DNA of 64,000 bases from Avena insularis (GCA_023614405.1 JAJUPC010000035.1:1240001-1304000); one strand, 5' to 3'. Shown: positions 23,241 through 34,746, counted from the first letter of the stretch. Notes: generated from the sequence alone by a model not told the origin. Program-made: numbers and translations.

Positions 23241-23245
23241 TAACA
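23241..23245. repeat. Target site duplication TAACA (right) of J
   Basis: It is identical to 16976-16980. Element E resumes here in register with its other LTR (33034 onward). Confidence 0.93.
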
Positions 23246-25450
23246 CCTAAGTGGGAATTTGAATTTCATATCACAACTCTGTTGTGGTCAAGTCAAAGTC
23301 ATAATTCATTTCACAAGTCATTCTCGGAGGGAACAAGATGGGCTACTAATCGTCCATAATCATGACGCGGCTATTCGAATAGTTTGACACTCTGCAGAGA
23401 TTGTACACTTTCGCCACAACATTCGATACATCTGTCAGGAACAATCCCGAATTCACCATACTTAGTATGCGGATAATCAATCCTAACCTTTCAATTACAC
23501 GCCCTAGTATAGGCACCTCTCCTATGAGTTTGGCCTCCCAACCATGACCAACTGTCATCTTGGGTACTGCACAGGTGGACAACCTTCACAAGGTAGCCTA
23601 GACCTTGGCCGCGAGGGAACCCATACTAAGGTATATAAATTTCCAGTCAAGCCCTACCCAAATTTCGGGTATTGTGGTTGTACGATAAAATTGGAATGGT
23701 ATCGCATCCAGACAACAATCAGTTTTATAAAGGGCTAAGGCTCATGCCTTAACATTTTTCATCATCAAAATCATCTGGTGTTCGGAAACACATGTCAAAA
23801 CATTTCAATAGAATGACTCATCATTCTAAGGTTTTCATAACCATTTTCACCAAGTATTCCCATCTAAAGTTGATCAAGTTTTATACTTAGCACTAGCATC
23901 TACAAGTGGGGGTAAATACTAATGAGGGGTGATAAACAAGTGGTGATTTGCTAATTTCAATCTCATGCCTTAGGATGACATCAAGATTATCTAACTTAGG
24001 CCAAATTTTATGCTCTTTATGCTACCTTTAGTTATCTTTATAGAATCTAAAAGTCACCATGTAAACTCTAAGAGAAGGCTTTGATAAAGAAATAAAGTAT
24101 AAAGCTTGCAAGTAAAACTAGGATTGGGTTATCAAGTGGATATGATCACATATGCTTAAGGCTTGTAGTTTTCATGGTAACAAGCAAGTATTAGCTTGCA
24201 TAAGTAGGGTATCTTGCAAGTGTTAGCTTGCTCAATTAATAGCTTGCCTTGTGCAGAGCAGTGGTTGAAGTTCTCCTCGGCTTCTTCCTCGTAGTATCCT
24301 TCTTCCTCCTCGTATCCTTGGTCGGTACTAGCGTCTATAAATAAATACGGGGTACACAATCACCAAACAATACTTAACTATTTCCAATCATCACACAATG
24401 GTTCACACTAGATGATCTATCATCATCACTAATATTACAAGATTAAAGCACTTGTCTTATTTGTTTTATTTTTAGAAAAGTAATTTCTACTCATTGAAAA
24501 ACTACTTAAGATTTCATATTCTCCAACTCAAATATGGGATCATGTTGACACATGTCATCACCACATATTTCAGTACATGGGAGTGTGATTTAAAGTGGTA
24601 TCACAATTGAATAAGGTTTAACCTTTTTATTTTAATTAAATAAAGTGACTAGAAATGCCTATGGGGCATTCTTTTATTACTTGAACATTATTTCTGTAAG
24701 TAAACCCATATGTTTTTATATATTCTGAAAGGTATGATCAAATGTGATTTTTAAGAGTTGGAATCAACTCAAAAGCTTTTATGGTTGAATTTTGAAAAAT
24801 ATTTGAATGCATAAAAGCTTCTGTCTTGTTATTTTTACCATGGTTGATCCACAATCTAAATGGTTTGAATCCAACGGGTTTGGATTAAGAATTTCAGTAC
24901 CTTTCTAGCAAAATTGGTTTCATGCATTTTGGTTTAGTGAATCGAGCTGGTTTGATTTTTGAATCTGGGTACAGAACTATGTTTGAAATTAAATGAATAA
25001 AGCTTAATTTGAATTGTTGGGTCGCGCGGGATGTTTTACTGGGCCGGCCCACTATACACAGCGCGTACGTAGGCTGGTTAAGTGGGTGTCCCCACGCGTC
25101 AGTGAGACGGGGAGGGGCGAAACGGTATGGGGCAATGTGAACCGGATGATCTAACTCTAATCGAACGGCTACGGTTCATCGTCCACGTCGGGCAGGTGGG
25201 GATCGTGGGAGGCTCACCGGGGCTCAAGCGAGGGTCAGCTATGGAGGCGAACGACGAAGTCGACGACGGAAATTCTCCTGGTACCGGCAGCTCCTCCTAG
25301 GGTGGCTCCAATCGACGGCTCCCTTCTTCTCCAGCAGCGGCACCGCCAAATTCGTGATGCGCTGTTCGCCTTTGTTCCTAGAGTGAGGTGGGGTGATTTT
25401 GGGTGAGAGGGGAGTGAACTGGTGTGGCGAAAACGAGTGGTGGAGGCCTC

Positions 25451-25458
25451 TATTTATA
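25451..25458 (-). promoter_or_regulatory. TATA box of the E LTR
   Basis: The minus strand reads CACTATAAATAGAGGCC, a textbook TATAAATA box, followed by a leader of moderate GC. It is the best-formed promoter element in the window. From this 3' LTR copy it would fire leftward through the rest of the LTR, J and LTR D. Confidence 0.7.
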
Positions 25459-26688
25459 GTGGCGGAAGGGGACCGACGGGCGCGGGCTGAGCTCATTGTG
25501 GTCGACGGCACAGGCAGCTACTGGTAGGGGCGACGTTAGGGGACGGTGTTGTGCTCCCTGGTGAAGCTCAACGGCGTGGTATTGCGGCGTATGGTTGATC
25601 GGTCGGAATATCGCGGTGCTCTAAGCGGTCCGACGGCGGTTTTAATGTCGCATAGGCGTGGGTCCACGCGGCAATGAACGGGCATGTCCCGCGGGTGTCA
25701 GGTTGGTGATCATCCCTGCAAGCGGCGAGGGCGGCGGTCTGTGGGTGCTGGTCGAGCATGGCACACTAGCGCGCTCTCGGCTCGCGTGCAGAGAGGTTTG
25801 GCATGGTCGTGTCGTGTGGTCCAGGTCTGGCATTGCCTCGGGTGACAAGGTGGCGGTGGATTGCTGCATGTCCTGCATAAGGTTGGCGAGGCTAGTGCGG
25901 CCTCTAGCTCGCTGGCGCCAATGGGTGGCAATGGTGCTCTCGATGCTTGACATTAATGGCTAGGCTTGCTCACAGTGGTGCTAAATATTGTTAAAGAGGC
26001 TAGATGATCTACTAAGGGCTAGTTGCAACCAGAGAGGGAACAAGTTAGGCCAATTTTATTGCACACTATAGCGTTTGATGTTTGTTTGATTTGAATCTGC
26101 AAGGTGTTTGATGAAATGGCCGCAAGAAGTTTAAATTTGAATTTTGCATTCAAACTTTGTGGGTTTGCTAGGCACATTCTAGGGAGTGTCTGGTTAGTTG
26201 GATTAGTAAAGGGGCATTGGTTTGGTTGGGTTTTGAAAATGGATGATCTTCACATATGAATAGCATTCAATTTTGAATTGTGATTTGAATGGGGTTGCCA
26301 AATGTTTCTGAAAGTTTGAAAGGTGGGCCTTAATTCACATTTACTAGTTCTATCAAGGGGTGAAAAGAATTGGGAAAGTTTCTATTTGAAATCTTGGACT
26401 AGAAGCACTCAAAGTGACCTAGTGAGCAAGATTGGCAAAAAAATGACCATTTGCTTTATTTGCTTTGTTTTTGATTTGTTTCTGCATGAAAATGTTTTAT
26501 ATGATGTTATTTTCATCTTTAAACCATTTATTTCTATTTAGATTAATCACACAAGTCCATTCATGCATTTGTCAAATCATTTCATTCACAAATGCATTCA
26601 TATGATTTTAATTAATCAAAGTTTTTGTTAACCCTAATTTTAGTGATTAGAGTTTGATGATCCTTGTTTTATATTTTGGGACGTTACA

Positions 26689-26703
26689 AACCTTCCCCCT
26701 TAA
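26689..26703 (-). promoter_or_regulatory. Polypurine tract of E
   Basis: The minus strand reads TTTAAGGGGGAAGGTT directly before TGTAACGTCCC of the 3' LTR. It follows CTCGGGACGAGATTTTG, the typical end of the pol reading frame in this group. Confidence 0.88.
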
Positions 26704-26747
26704 ACAAAATCTCGTCCCGAGATTTGAAAAGGGATGAAAAAGATTAC

Positions 26748-27276
26748 CTAGGATTTAAAGAGATCGGGAAACTCCGTCCTGATGTGATCTTCGCGCTCCC
26801 AGGTAGCTTCTTCTTCAGTGTGGTTGCTCCACTGAATCTTGAGAAACTTGATGCTTCGGGTCCTGGTGGTTCTGAAAGATTCTTCCAAAATACGGATGGG
26901 TACTTCGGGGTATGTCAGGTCATCGTTGATCTCTATGGTCCGATGATCAATGTTCTTGAACACTTCAGTCTTCTCCGGAACTTCAAGGCATTTGCGAAGT
27001 AACGATATATGGAACACATTGTGCACTGCTGACATTTCTTCTGGCAGTTCCAATTGATATGATACTTCTCCTCGACGATTTAGAATCTTGAAGGGTCCGA
27101 TATATCTGGGGTCTAACTTTCCTTTCAACTCGAAACGCTGCATTCCTTTCAAAGGCGACACTTTAAGATACACAAAATCTCCGATATTGAAAGCGAGGTC
27201 TCGACGTCTTGCTCGGCAGAATCCTTCTCTTGACTGGCGGTCTTGAGGTGCTCACGAATCTTGTGAACCTTCTCTT
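26748..27276 (-). pseudogene. Integrase C-terminus and chromodomain-like tail of E
   Basis: A frame of 141 codons (27173-26748) holds the GKLDPRYIGPFKIL and AVHNVFHISLLRKC motifs of the gypsy integrase C-terminal region. The tail IKFLKIQWSNHTEEEATWE follows, which is the chromodomain-like end of plant chromoviruses and is thought to steer insertion to heterochromatin. The aromatic cage is not complete here, as usual in this clade. It ends with a stop 45 bp before the polypurine tract. The upstream connection (27174-27277) is frameshifted. Confidence 0.85.
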
Positions 27277-28010
27277 CTTATACTTCTCGTAGGATGTCGG
27301 GTCCGAAATTCTGACTCTCTCCTACTTCCGACCAATTGAAAGGGGTGCGACACTTCCTTCCATACATAAACTCAAATGGGGCCATTTGCAAACTAGCTTG
27401 ATTAATGTTGTTGTATGAAAATTCTGTGAAAGGCAGACAGTCCTCCCATTTAGATCCATACTCTAATACACATGCTCTCAACATATCTTCGACTATTTGA
27501 TTTACTCGCTCTGTTTGTCCATCGGTCTGAGGGTGATAAGCTGTGCTAAAATCTAGTCGGGTTCCTAAACCTTCTTCGACTTTCTTCCAGAATCTCGAGG
27601 GTAAACTGAGTTCCTCGATCCGATACGATGTTCTTAGGGACTCCGTGCAAAATGAAGATTCTAGAGATGTATAACTCTAGCTTCAACTCGGTATGTGGTC
27701 TTGACTGTAGGAAATGGGCTACTTTGGACATCACAACTATGACCCAGATAGAGTCATTTCAACTAGAAGTAGGCAATCCGGTGATAAAGTCCATTCCAAC
27801 GGAATCCCATTTCCATTCCGGAATCTGTAGAGGTTGCAACAATCTGTCCACGATGACCCAGATATAGTCATTTCCCCTACTAGAAGTAGGAAATCCGGTG
27901 ATAAAGTTCATTCCAACGAATCCCATTTCCATTCCGAATCGCAATGGTTGCAATAATCCAAATGGTCTTTGATGTCCCGCCTGACTCTCTAACATATATC
28001 ACACTTGGCC
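27277..28010 (-). pseudogene. Integrase core of E, with internal tandem duplication
   Basis: The pieces in order are [12 protein letters not shown] (first catalytic Asp), ILHGVPKNIVSDRGTQFT (second Asp) and TDGQTERVNQIVEDML (catalytic Glu, about 27485-27520), then AEFSYNN-type residues and a YGRKCRTPF motif. All lie in different frames with stops between. The segment around the first Asp is present twice (about 27738-27850 and 27851-27960). The enzyme would join cDNA to chromosomal DNA in the nucleus; this copy cannot. Confidence 0.85.
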
Positions 28011-28749
28011 ATATAGCTTCCGATTTCTCTCTTCATCTTATGCCACCAAAATTGTTCCTTCAAACTCGATACATCTTTGTTTCTCCGGTGGATAGAATAA
28101 AGAGTATCATGGGCCTCTTTCAAAATCACTTCTTTCAATTCGAATCGCTTGTACAATAAAGGCGTCCTTTGTACCACAGAACTCCTTCATCTTCGGCAAA
28201 TCCGGGTACTTTGCCTGTACCGATCCAACGCTTGATTTCGTCGATACTAGCATTTCCTTTCTGCGCCTCTTTGATCTGGCTGATCAAAGTGGGTTGAAGT
28301 GCTATGTTAGCCAAATATCCTTCACTCACTAATTCCATTTGAAAATCTTCCATCTCTTTATGCAAACTTGGTTGCTCCTTCAAAATCATGGAGTTCAAGC
28401 GGCACGGCAATCTGCTAAGGGCATCTGCTACTACATTGGCTTTACCGGGGTGATAGTGAATGTCCAAATCATAATCCTTGATTAGCTCAATCCATCTTCT
28501 CTGCCTCATATTCAGCTCCTTCTGAGTGAATATATACTTCAGGATCTTGTGATCCGAATAAATCTCACAACGGTTTCCCATTAGGTAATGCCTCCATGTC
28601 TTCAAGGCTAGAACTACGACTGCGAGTTCGAGGTCATGGGTTGGGTAGTTCTGTTCATGCTGCTTCAGTTGTCGGGATAGATACGATATAAATTTTCCTT
28701 CAGACAGCACATCCAAGGCCGACCTTGGATGCGCCACAATACACGCCAA
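28011..28749 (-). pseudogene. RNase H and integrase zinc-binding region of E
   Basis: A 204-codon frame (28749-28135) contains [40 protein letters not shown] and [14 protein letters not shown], the gypsy RNase H signature. It is followed by the linker to integrase. The next frame (28177-27989) has the HHCC zinc-binding domain: HDTLYSIHRRNKDV, FWWHKMKREI and CDIC. A frameshift separates the two near 28160. Confidence 0.88.
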
Positions 28750-29640
28750 ATGGCTTCGGATATCCTAAGATGATCAAGATTGGGGCTGAAATCAATCTTC
28801 TTGAGTTCTTGAAAGTCGCTTCACATTTGTCCGTCCATTCAAACTTTGTCCTTCTTCAAAGAATTGGGCCATGGGTCCGCAATACTCGATAATCCTTCAC
28901 GAACTTCATGTAGTATCCCGATAATCCGAGAAATGCACTAACTTGGGTTTGAGTGGTTGGGGCTTGCCACTCTTCGACATCTTTCACCTTTGAAGGGTCA
29001 AATACAATTCCTCCGGCTGATACGATATGTCCGAGGAATCCTACTTCCAGAACCAGAATTCACATTTACTAAACTTGGCATACAATTGATGCTCTCTAAG
29101 GGTTCCGTGAATGGTCCTTAGGTGTAGCTCATGTTCTTCTTCTTATTTGGAATAAATCAGAATGTCATCAATGAAAACAACGACAAACTTATCCAGAAGT
29201 CCATAAAAATCTTATTCATGAGGTTCATGAAATAAGCGGGTCATTGGTTAATCCAAAAGACATGACAAGATACTCGTGATAATCCATATCCGTGGTAAAG
29301 GCAGTCTTTGGAATATCCTCTCACAATCTTGAGTTGATGATAGCCGCCTAAGATCAATCTTAGAAAACACCTTGGCACCACCAACTGTCAAACAGGTCTT
29401 CTATCTTCGGCAACGGGTACTTGTTTTTGATAGTGACATCATTCAACTTCCGATAATCCGTACACAGACGGTTACCTCCATCTTTCTTGTCCACAAACAA
29501 AACAGGTGATCTCCATGGTGACACACTTGGTTGAATCAATCCAATTTCCAAGATGGTGTCCAGTTGCTTCTTCGCGCTAGTTCAGACGGGTTCATATTAT
29601 ATGGTTCTAGGCTATCGGTCCGTTCCAAGTATCAGCTCAA
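28750..29640 (-). pseudogene. Reverse transcriptase of E, decayed
   Basis: The N-terminal part (29551-29360) shows [15 protein letters not shown] and [20 protein letters not shown]. Past it the frame breaks repeatedly. The catalytic FIDDIL motif can be read at about 29160-29185, and the connection region with ETHEEHELHLR-like sequence lies near 29110. RT would copy the element RNA to cDNA. At least five frame changes are needed to follow it. Confidence 0.82.
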
Positions 29641-29799
29641 TGATGAACTCGATATCCTATCTGGGGCATACTGCAAAACATCCGGAAATACATCGGGTAT
29701 TCATGTACTATCCGGACTTGGTCAATGGTGGGATGGCTATACTTGTTGTACTTGAAATGACGAGGCAAGGTTTCGTATACATGCTCGATCGATATTCCG

Positions 29800-30110
29800 T
29801 TGTACTGGTCATGGTTATGGCTTTCTTGGCACAGTCAATTAATCCTTTGTGTTTGGACATCCAATCCATTCCTAGTACTACTTCCAAACCTTTAGTTCCG
29901 AGTACTATTAGATTAGCATAAAAGTATATGCCATGGATTCATATAGGGACGGCTTTGCAAATTTGCCTAGCTTTGGTGGTTGAACTGGATTTGAACAATC
30001 ATAACATGCTTCAATTTGGTTGGTTGAATCTACTAGTGCATGCAAATTATTTAGTAACAAATGAGTGCGATGTCTAATCAAACAACACTCTTGCAAGTAC
30101 CGAAGTTATC
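29800..30110 (-). pseudogene. Aspartic protease of E, active site broken
   Basis: The downstream signature LGMDWMSKHKGLIDC is readable at about 29826-29885. The expected DTGASHSF active site lies near 30060-30085 but has lost bases, so the Asp-Thr-Gly triplet is gone and a stop is created while SHSFV-like coding remains. The protease would mature the polyprotein. Confidence 0.7.
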
Positions 30111-30179
30111 AGAAACATACCCAAAGACGACATCTAGCGCTTCCTGGGCTTCTTCGGCATGCATGAGAAAGAGACGGCT

Positions 30180-31309
30180 GTTGCGGTTGAGCGAATTCCC
30201 TAGGTCAAACCTCCTTCCGGGCTAAACACGACGTTGTTGCTGAGCTGGGGCATTTGCATTGGGGGTTGCGCAATCTTCTTAGGGCACCTATTGAATAATG
30301 ACCCTTGGTTCCACATTCATAACAAATCACTTGCGACTTGTCCTTTGCTGCAACAGGCACATCATTGCTTCTAGTCCTGGGGGCAGTGTTGGTGTTGGTG
30401 GTGGCATTTGTTGTTGTTGAACTTGGGTGGTGCACGGTTGAAATTGCTAGAGTTGCCGGGATTGTTGTGGTTTCCTCCGGGCCTTGGGTTTCCACGGTTG
30501 GGATAGGTTGACTTCATCGGGGTCCGCTGGTTCTCGGGCAAATCGGAGATGGGTCAGCGATACTTTGGTGTTTGGTGGGTTCCCGGTTGATGCATCATGC
30601 GCTTATGTTCTCATTGGCTTGGTTGATCTTTCCTTCCATCCGAATGGCGTAGTCGACTAGGGCTTCAATATCGCAAAGGGATATTGATTAACACCGCTCT
30701 GCATCTCATCGCAAGTGCACTATTCAGGAATCTCTCTTTCTTCTTGTCTTCAGTGTCAATCTCATCCGGTGCATACCTAGCTAATGACAAGAATTTGTCA
30801 CGATATTCCACTACGGTCATCCTTGCTTGCTTCAGTTCTCTGAATTCATCCCTCATCCTCTTGATTAAACCCGGTGGCACATGGGTTCTGCTGAACTTGA
30901 CCTTGAATTCATCCCACGTCATCATCTGACCTCCGGTCATTGCACGACCGCTATTCCACCATGCTCTTGCATCTCCGGCTAAATAGTGGGTGGCGAACAG
31001 AACTTTCTTGTTAGCTTCTACCCCTGCAACTTCCAGATTGTTCTCCATGGTTTGCAGCCAATCATCTGCATCTAGGGGTTCTTCTGACTTAGTGAAAATA
31101 GGTGGATTGGTGTTCTAGAAATTCTTGAGCTTAGATCCATGGTTGTCCTGATTTCCATGGCCTTGGTTGTTGTTGGCCATCTGAGCTATATGTTGAAGGG
31201 TGGCCAGGTTGGCTTGATGTTCGACTCTTTCGGCTTCGCGGTCCGAAACCATCATTTCCAAGAGTTGCAATATCGGGTCCGGGGCTGAACCGCTTCCTCC
31301 GCGAGGCAT
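30180..31309 (-). pseudogene. Gag of E
   Basis: It starts MPRGGSGSAPDPILQ (ATG 31309-31307), with a coiled N-terminus (EAERVEHQANLATLQ). One in-frame TAG (31117-31115) interrupts it, then the gag core follows: DADDWLQTMENNLEVAG, FATHYLAGDARAWW, and FKVKFSRTHVPPGLIK. A frameshift lies near 30665. The zinc knuckle CYECGTKGHYS (about 30340-30295) loses its last Cys to a frameshift, though RCPKK is readable in the next frame. Gag forms the particle and binds RNA. Confidence 0.87.
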
Positions 31310-31543
31310 CTGAAGATTGAGATAGATCATGAGAAAAGAGGGAAATTTCTAATGTTCAGGGATTGTTGAAAAGTTTTTAAAGTTTGACTCAGATTTTTCT
31401 AGCAACTTGCTTTTCATTCATTCATATCACACAATACAACACACACCACAACAAAGAAAAACAGATGGTTTTAAGAACCATTCTGTGAAGCTACGATACA
31501 GTGGAACCGACTACAATTCACTAACGCTAGTGCTCAAGTGCTA

Positions 31544-32312
31544 CTATTCCTCGGAGTCAGTGTACTCATCATCATCGTCATTGATGAAGTAGAAATCATC
31601 CTCATCGGTGAAGAAGTCCATGGCTCGATCCTCCGTAAAGTCATCATCATCGCTAAGATAGGAGTAGGGTCTCCACAAAGATCTTCTTCGCATTCTCCCT
31701 TTCCTCCAACTGCATGTCTCTCGTGGATGGTCTCCTCCAAATCGGATCTGTGGCGAAGATGGGCAATGATGCGCCCTTCTTGTCGTAGCGGGCCATTTAG
31801 ACTTGTGATCCTTCACTAGCATGGAGAGGGTCTCGATCCTTCTTCTTGGCGATGGCGTACTTGTGGTTGGCATAGGCACGGGCATTGTCCAACTCCTTCT
31901 AACGGTCGTACATCATGAAGCTGAGGTGGTCCAACTGAGTCTTCAGCTCGGGCTGATGTGGGGCCTCCGGTGGCTGTCCCATAACATCACACCTTGGCTA
32001 GAACTCAAAGCGGGTACCCTTGATCTGATTGATACTCATTACGCACGGGCAAGAGCTTCTCGATTGCCCTGCCAAGACATCGAGCCGCTTGTTCTCTCTT
32101 AAGGTGAACTAAATTCTCTACAGTGGAGGTTCAATCTTTCCTCGTAGACTTGCAACAACTAGCCACGGAGGTCTTCTCCTTCGGATCATTGAGCTAAGCT
32201 CAAGAACTTAAAAGTGACGCTCTAGCAACTCCGACAGCTGGTCCAAGTCACGCTCAAAGATGAGGTCTCCTCCATTCCCCAACTGATAAAACTTGATGTA
32301 CTTCACGTCCAT
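31544..32312 (-). pseudogene. ORF0 of E: accessory protein upstream of gag, acidic tail
   Basis: ATG at 32312 opens MDVKYIKFYQLGNGG and then stops. Later frames read as charged, helix-prone sequence (QPELKTQLDHLSFMMYDR, NARAYANHKYAIAKKKD). The last frame (to 31544) ends in a very acidic tail with SDDDDFTEDRAMDFF and DDDDEYTDSEE. An ORF in the same place occurs in G and H. It matches no enzyme I recognise. An extra ORF0 before gag is, as I recall, reported for rice RIRE3/RIRE8-type gypsy elements. Its role is unknown. Confidence 0.65.
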
Positions 32313-32525
32313 CTATAAGAATATAGGATGAGTAAGTTCGTAGAGTGATCAAGTGTGTCAAATTTTATGTAAGTTTGCAAGAATTTTTGAGGAACATGAA
32401 TTTTCATGAAAGAATCCAAGTGATAAGAATGAGAATAAGTTTTTGTAAATACTCACTTCCTTTGGTTTTGAAACTAAGTTTTTGATTCAACGTCCATTCT
32501 AACTAGGGTCTCCTATGGTCAGGAT

Positions 32526-32538
32526 GGCTCTGATACCA
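32526..32538 (-). promoter_or_regulatory. Primer binding site of E (initiator Met tRNA type)
   Basis: The minus strand reads TGGTATCAGAGCC three bases inside the LTR end at 32542. It confirms the orientation and places the 5' LTR on the right. Confidence 0.93.
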
Positions 32539-32541
32539 ACT

Positions 32542-33584
32542 TGTCAACACCCGGATTTTTTTATCCTAGATGCCTGTTATGCCATACATCGCAATCCCAG
32601 GATTACCATTTTTGCGAGACATAACAGATTTGGATATCACAGTACATCATCCATTACAAACCATACATAAGGTCTTACACAAATAAGGATCTCATGATCC
32701 AGTTCTTAATACAGTTCAAGCAGCGGAATAACGTAATAGTAACGACAGCATAGGCGAAGCTCCATCTTCAGGGTCACAGGCAATGCTGACGATGGGAGAT
32801 GATCCTAGTTGTCGTAACCTTCCTGCGGTCCATCATCCTGATACTCCTCTTCATAGTATGGCCACGGGAATAGCCAGGGACAAAGCCATGAGTACTCTTT
32901 AAGTACTCGCAAACTAATACTAACAAGTGAAGTGGTTTTGAAAAGGATATACTAAGCTCTAGGGTTGTTCTGCAAAAAGCCAGATTTACCTCTACTAAGT
33001 TTAGAAGCAAAGAAATTTAGTTGAAAGTTTTATAACACCTAAGTGGGAGTTTGAATTTCATATCACAACTCACAGTGGTCAAGTCAAAGTCATAATTCAT
33101 TTTGAAAACATCCGACGGGGAACGATGGCCAATTTAACTGTCCATAACCGCAGACGCAGCTATTCGAATAGTTTGACACTCTGCAGAGATTGTACACTTT
33201 CACCACAACATTTGATACATCCATCAGGAACAGTCCTGAATTCACCATACTCAGTATGCGGATAATCAATCCTAACCTTTCAATTACACGCCCTAGTATA
33301 GGCACCTCTCCTGTGAGTTTGGCCTCCCAACCATGACCAACTGTCATCTTGGGTACTACACAGGTGGACAATCTTCACAAGGTAGCCTCAGCTCAGACCT
33401 TGGCCGCGAGGGAAGCCATACTAAGGTATATAAATTTCCAGTCAAGCCCTACCCAAATTTCGGGTATTGTGGTTGTACTATAAAATTGGAATGGTATCGC
33501 ATCTAGACAACCATCAGTTTTATAAAGGGCTAAGGCTCATGCCTTAACATTTTTCATCATCAAAATCATCTGGTGTTTAGAAAC
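32542..33584 (-). repeat. 5' LTR of E, 3' portion only (cut by element I)
   Basis: It matches the 3' LTR segments 16486-16980 and 23246-23784 nearly base for base, with the J insertion absent. It stops at GAAAC (33580-33584), where TGTCGTGG of element I begins; the equivalent site in the other LTR is about 23784. The remaining, promoter-bearing part of this LTR would lie beyond element I, outside the window. Confidence 0.9.
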
Positions 33585-33829
33585 TGTCGTGGTGGTGGCA
33601 CGGCAGATGCCATGGGTAGGCTAAAGTTTGGGGCCAATGGATACTAGTGGGATCTGGGGAGGGAAGATGTAGTTGATTCTACACACAAATGAATAACACA
33701 CAAATCTTTATTTCTCCTCCTCTGAGATACAAGTGCTCCTTGAGTCAGACTGAGAAGAGAATAAGAACTTCTACTAGCCTAACGGTACCAAGATGAGCCG
33801 ATCCCCTTCTCAGAGTCCAAGCATCTCCT

Positions 33830-33835
33830 TATAAA
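33830..33835 (+). promoter_or_regulatory. TATA box of the element I LTR
   Basis: TATAAA lies in CTCCTTATAAAGGGGCG. About 30 bp downstream lies GACGTGGC, an ACGT core of the kind bound by plant bZIP factors, and then a hairpin. Confidence 0.65.
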
Positions 33836-33863
33836 GGGGCGTCTTGGCTCCTCTAGGGCTGAC

Positions 33864-33896
33864 GTGGCAAGCATATTCGAAGAATATGCTTGTCAC
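33864..33896 (+). promoter_or_regulatory. Stem-loop downstream of the TATA box in LTR I
   Basis: GTGGCAAGCATATTC and GAATATGCTTGTCAC pair over 15 bp with one mismatch and a three-base GAA loop. Located 30-65 bp after the TATA box, it would sit at the 5' end of the transcript. Confidence 0.7.
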
Positions 33897-34700
33897 AATA
33901 TAGTAACTCGGCGGCCTCCTTTCCGTGTCGCCCTTCTAATGACGGCAAGGTTTCAGAGAACCCCACCTGCACGCCTCGGGCTCCAGGACTGTCACCTCCG
34001 TGACCTCCTTCTGCCGCTCTGCGCCTTGTCCTTTGTGTTTGGCTCTGTTCACATTCTTCCTAGCTTGTGACTAGGGTTTGACTATAGGCACTTCCTTCTC
34101 CTGCAAGCTTCATGTCATTCGGCCCTGTCTCACTTAACTCGGCTTGGCCTTCACCTGCATTCAGATTATTTGGGCTGACCCGGCCGACTTAAACAGTACG
34201 TCGGCTGGGTAACGTATTGCTCTTCTCATAAGTGTCCTGCTCTCGCTTACCTCGGCCGACCTTGTGATTCGGCTGATTTGACAAGAACTTCGAATTTGAT
34301 GGGGAACTTCCTTTTGTATTTCCCGTCCCGACCCTATCGGGTCACCTCCCCAACATTAGTCCTCGAAGCTGGTATGGTCCTGCCTATAACCTCGGCCGGG
34401 CCATATCAGTTTCCCAATACTCGTGTATCCTTGTTTCCGAGTTACTTTTCCACCGTCCGAGGTATCCGCGCAGCTTCTCGCATACGTCTCATCCTACGTG
34501 TAACACTTATCATTGTTTCTCTATTTTTTGTTCCTCTACAGTGCCCACTGACAAGCTACAGTAATTACTACGCCTGTCGCGTCGGCGCTACAACGCCTCA
34601 CAAGACCGCTTCATCGAGGCTGATTGTCCTCTGCATCGTGGTGGTCGCGGTGGCTCCATTCATCCTCGAGCGGTTACGCCTCACACACGATCTACACGGT

Positions 34701-34715
34701 TGGCGCCCGCACCCA
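34701..34715 (+). promoter_or_regulatory. Candidate primer binding site of element I
   Basis: TGGCGCCCGCACCCA fits the TGGCGCC-type PBS used by many plant Tat-like gypsy elements, four bases after the proposed LTR end. The tRNA is not assigned. Confidence 0.5.
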
Positions 34716-34746
34716 CGATCCTACTACCGCGCCAAGCCCACGCGGT

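Larger units (their letters stand above)
16486..26688 (-). repeat. 3' LTR of E, interrupted by J (16981-23240)
   Basis: On the minus strand it starts TGTAACGTCCC at 26688, next to the polypurine tract, and ends CCGGGTGTTAACA at 16486. Without the insertion its length is about 3.9 kb. The segment 23246-23784 and the segment 16486-16980 match the right-hand LTR (32542-33584) closely. A GC-rich block lies at about 25020-25960, downstream of a good TATA box. The AT-rich stretches 23740-25010 and 25980-26680 hold no genes. Confidence 0.9.
16486..33584 (-). mobile_element. Element E: Ty3/gypsy chromovirus-like element, minus strand, with nested insertions
   Basis: Reading right to left: a 5' LTR part (33584-32542, cut by element I), PBS (32538-32526), ORF0 (32312-31544), gag (31309-about 30180), protease, RT, RNase H, integrase and a chromodomain-like end (to 26748), polypurine tract, then the 3' LTR (26688-16486, split by J). 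The order PR-RT-RH-INT defines Ty3/gypsy. The C-terminal WSNHTEEEATWERED stretch is typical of plant chromovirus (Tekay/Del-like) integrases. It is inserted in LTR D. The coding region has many stops and frameshifts, so it is dead. Confidence 0.9.
33585..34696 (+). repeat. Probable 5' LTR of element I
   Basis: It starts TGTCGTGGTGGTGGCACGGCAG and probably ends GATCTACA at 34696, four bases before a TGGCGCC-type PBS. It contains a TATA box (33830), a strong hairpin (33864-33896) and many TCGGCCGA words. The right boundary is my inference; the matching 3' LTR is not in the window. Confidence 0.55.

Noticed and set aside
27759..27995. Repeated integrase motif as two different integrase genes
   Set aside because: The two copies are adjacent, about 110 bp each, and cover only one motif, so a local duplication explains them.
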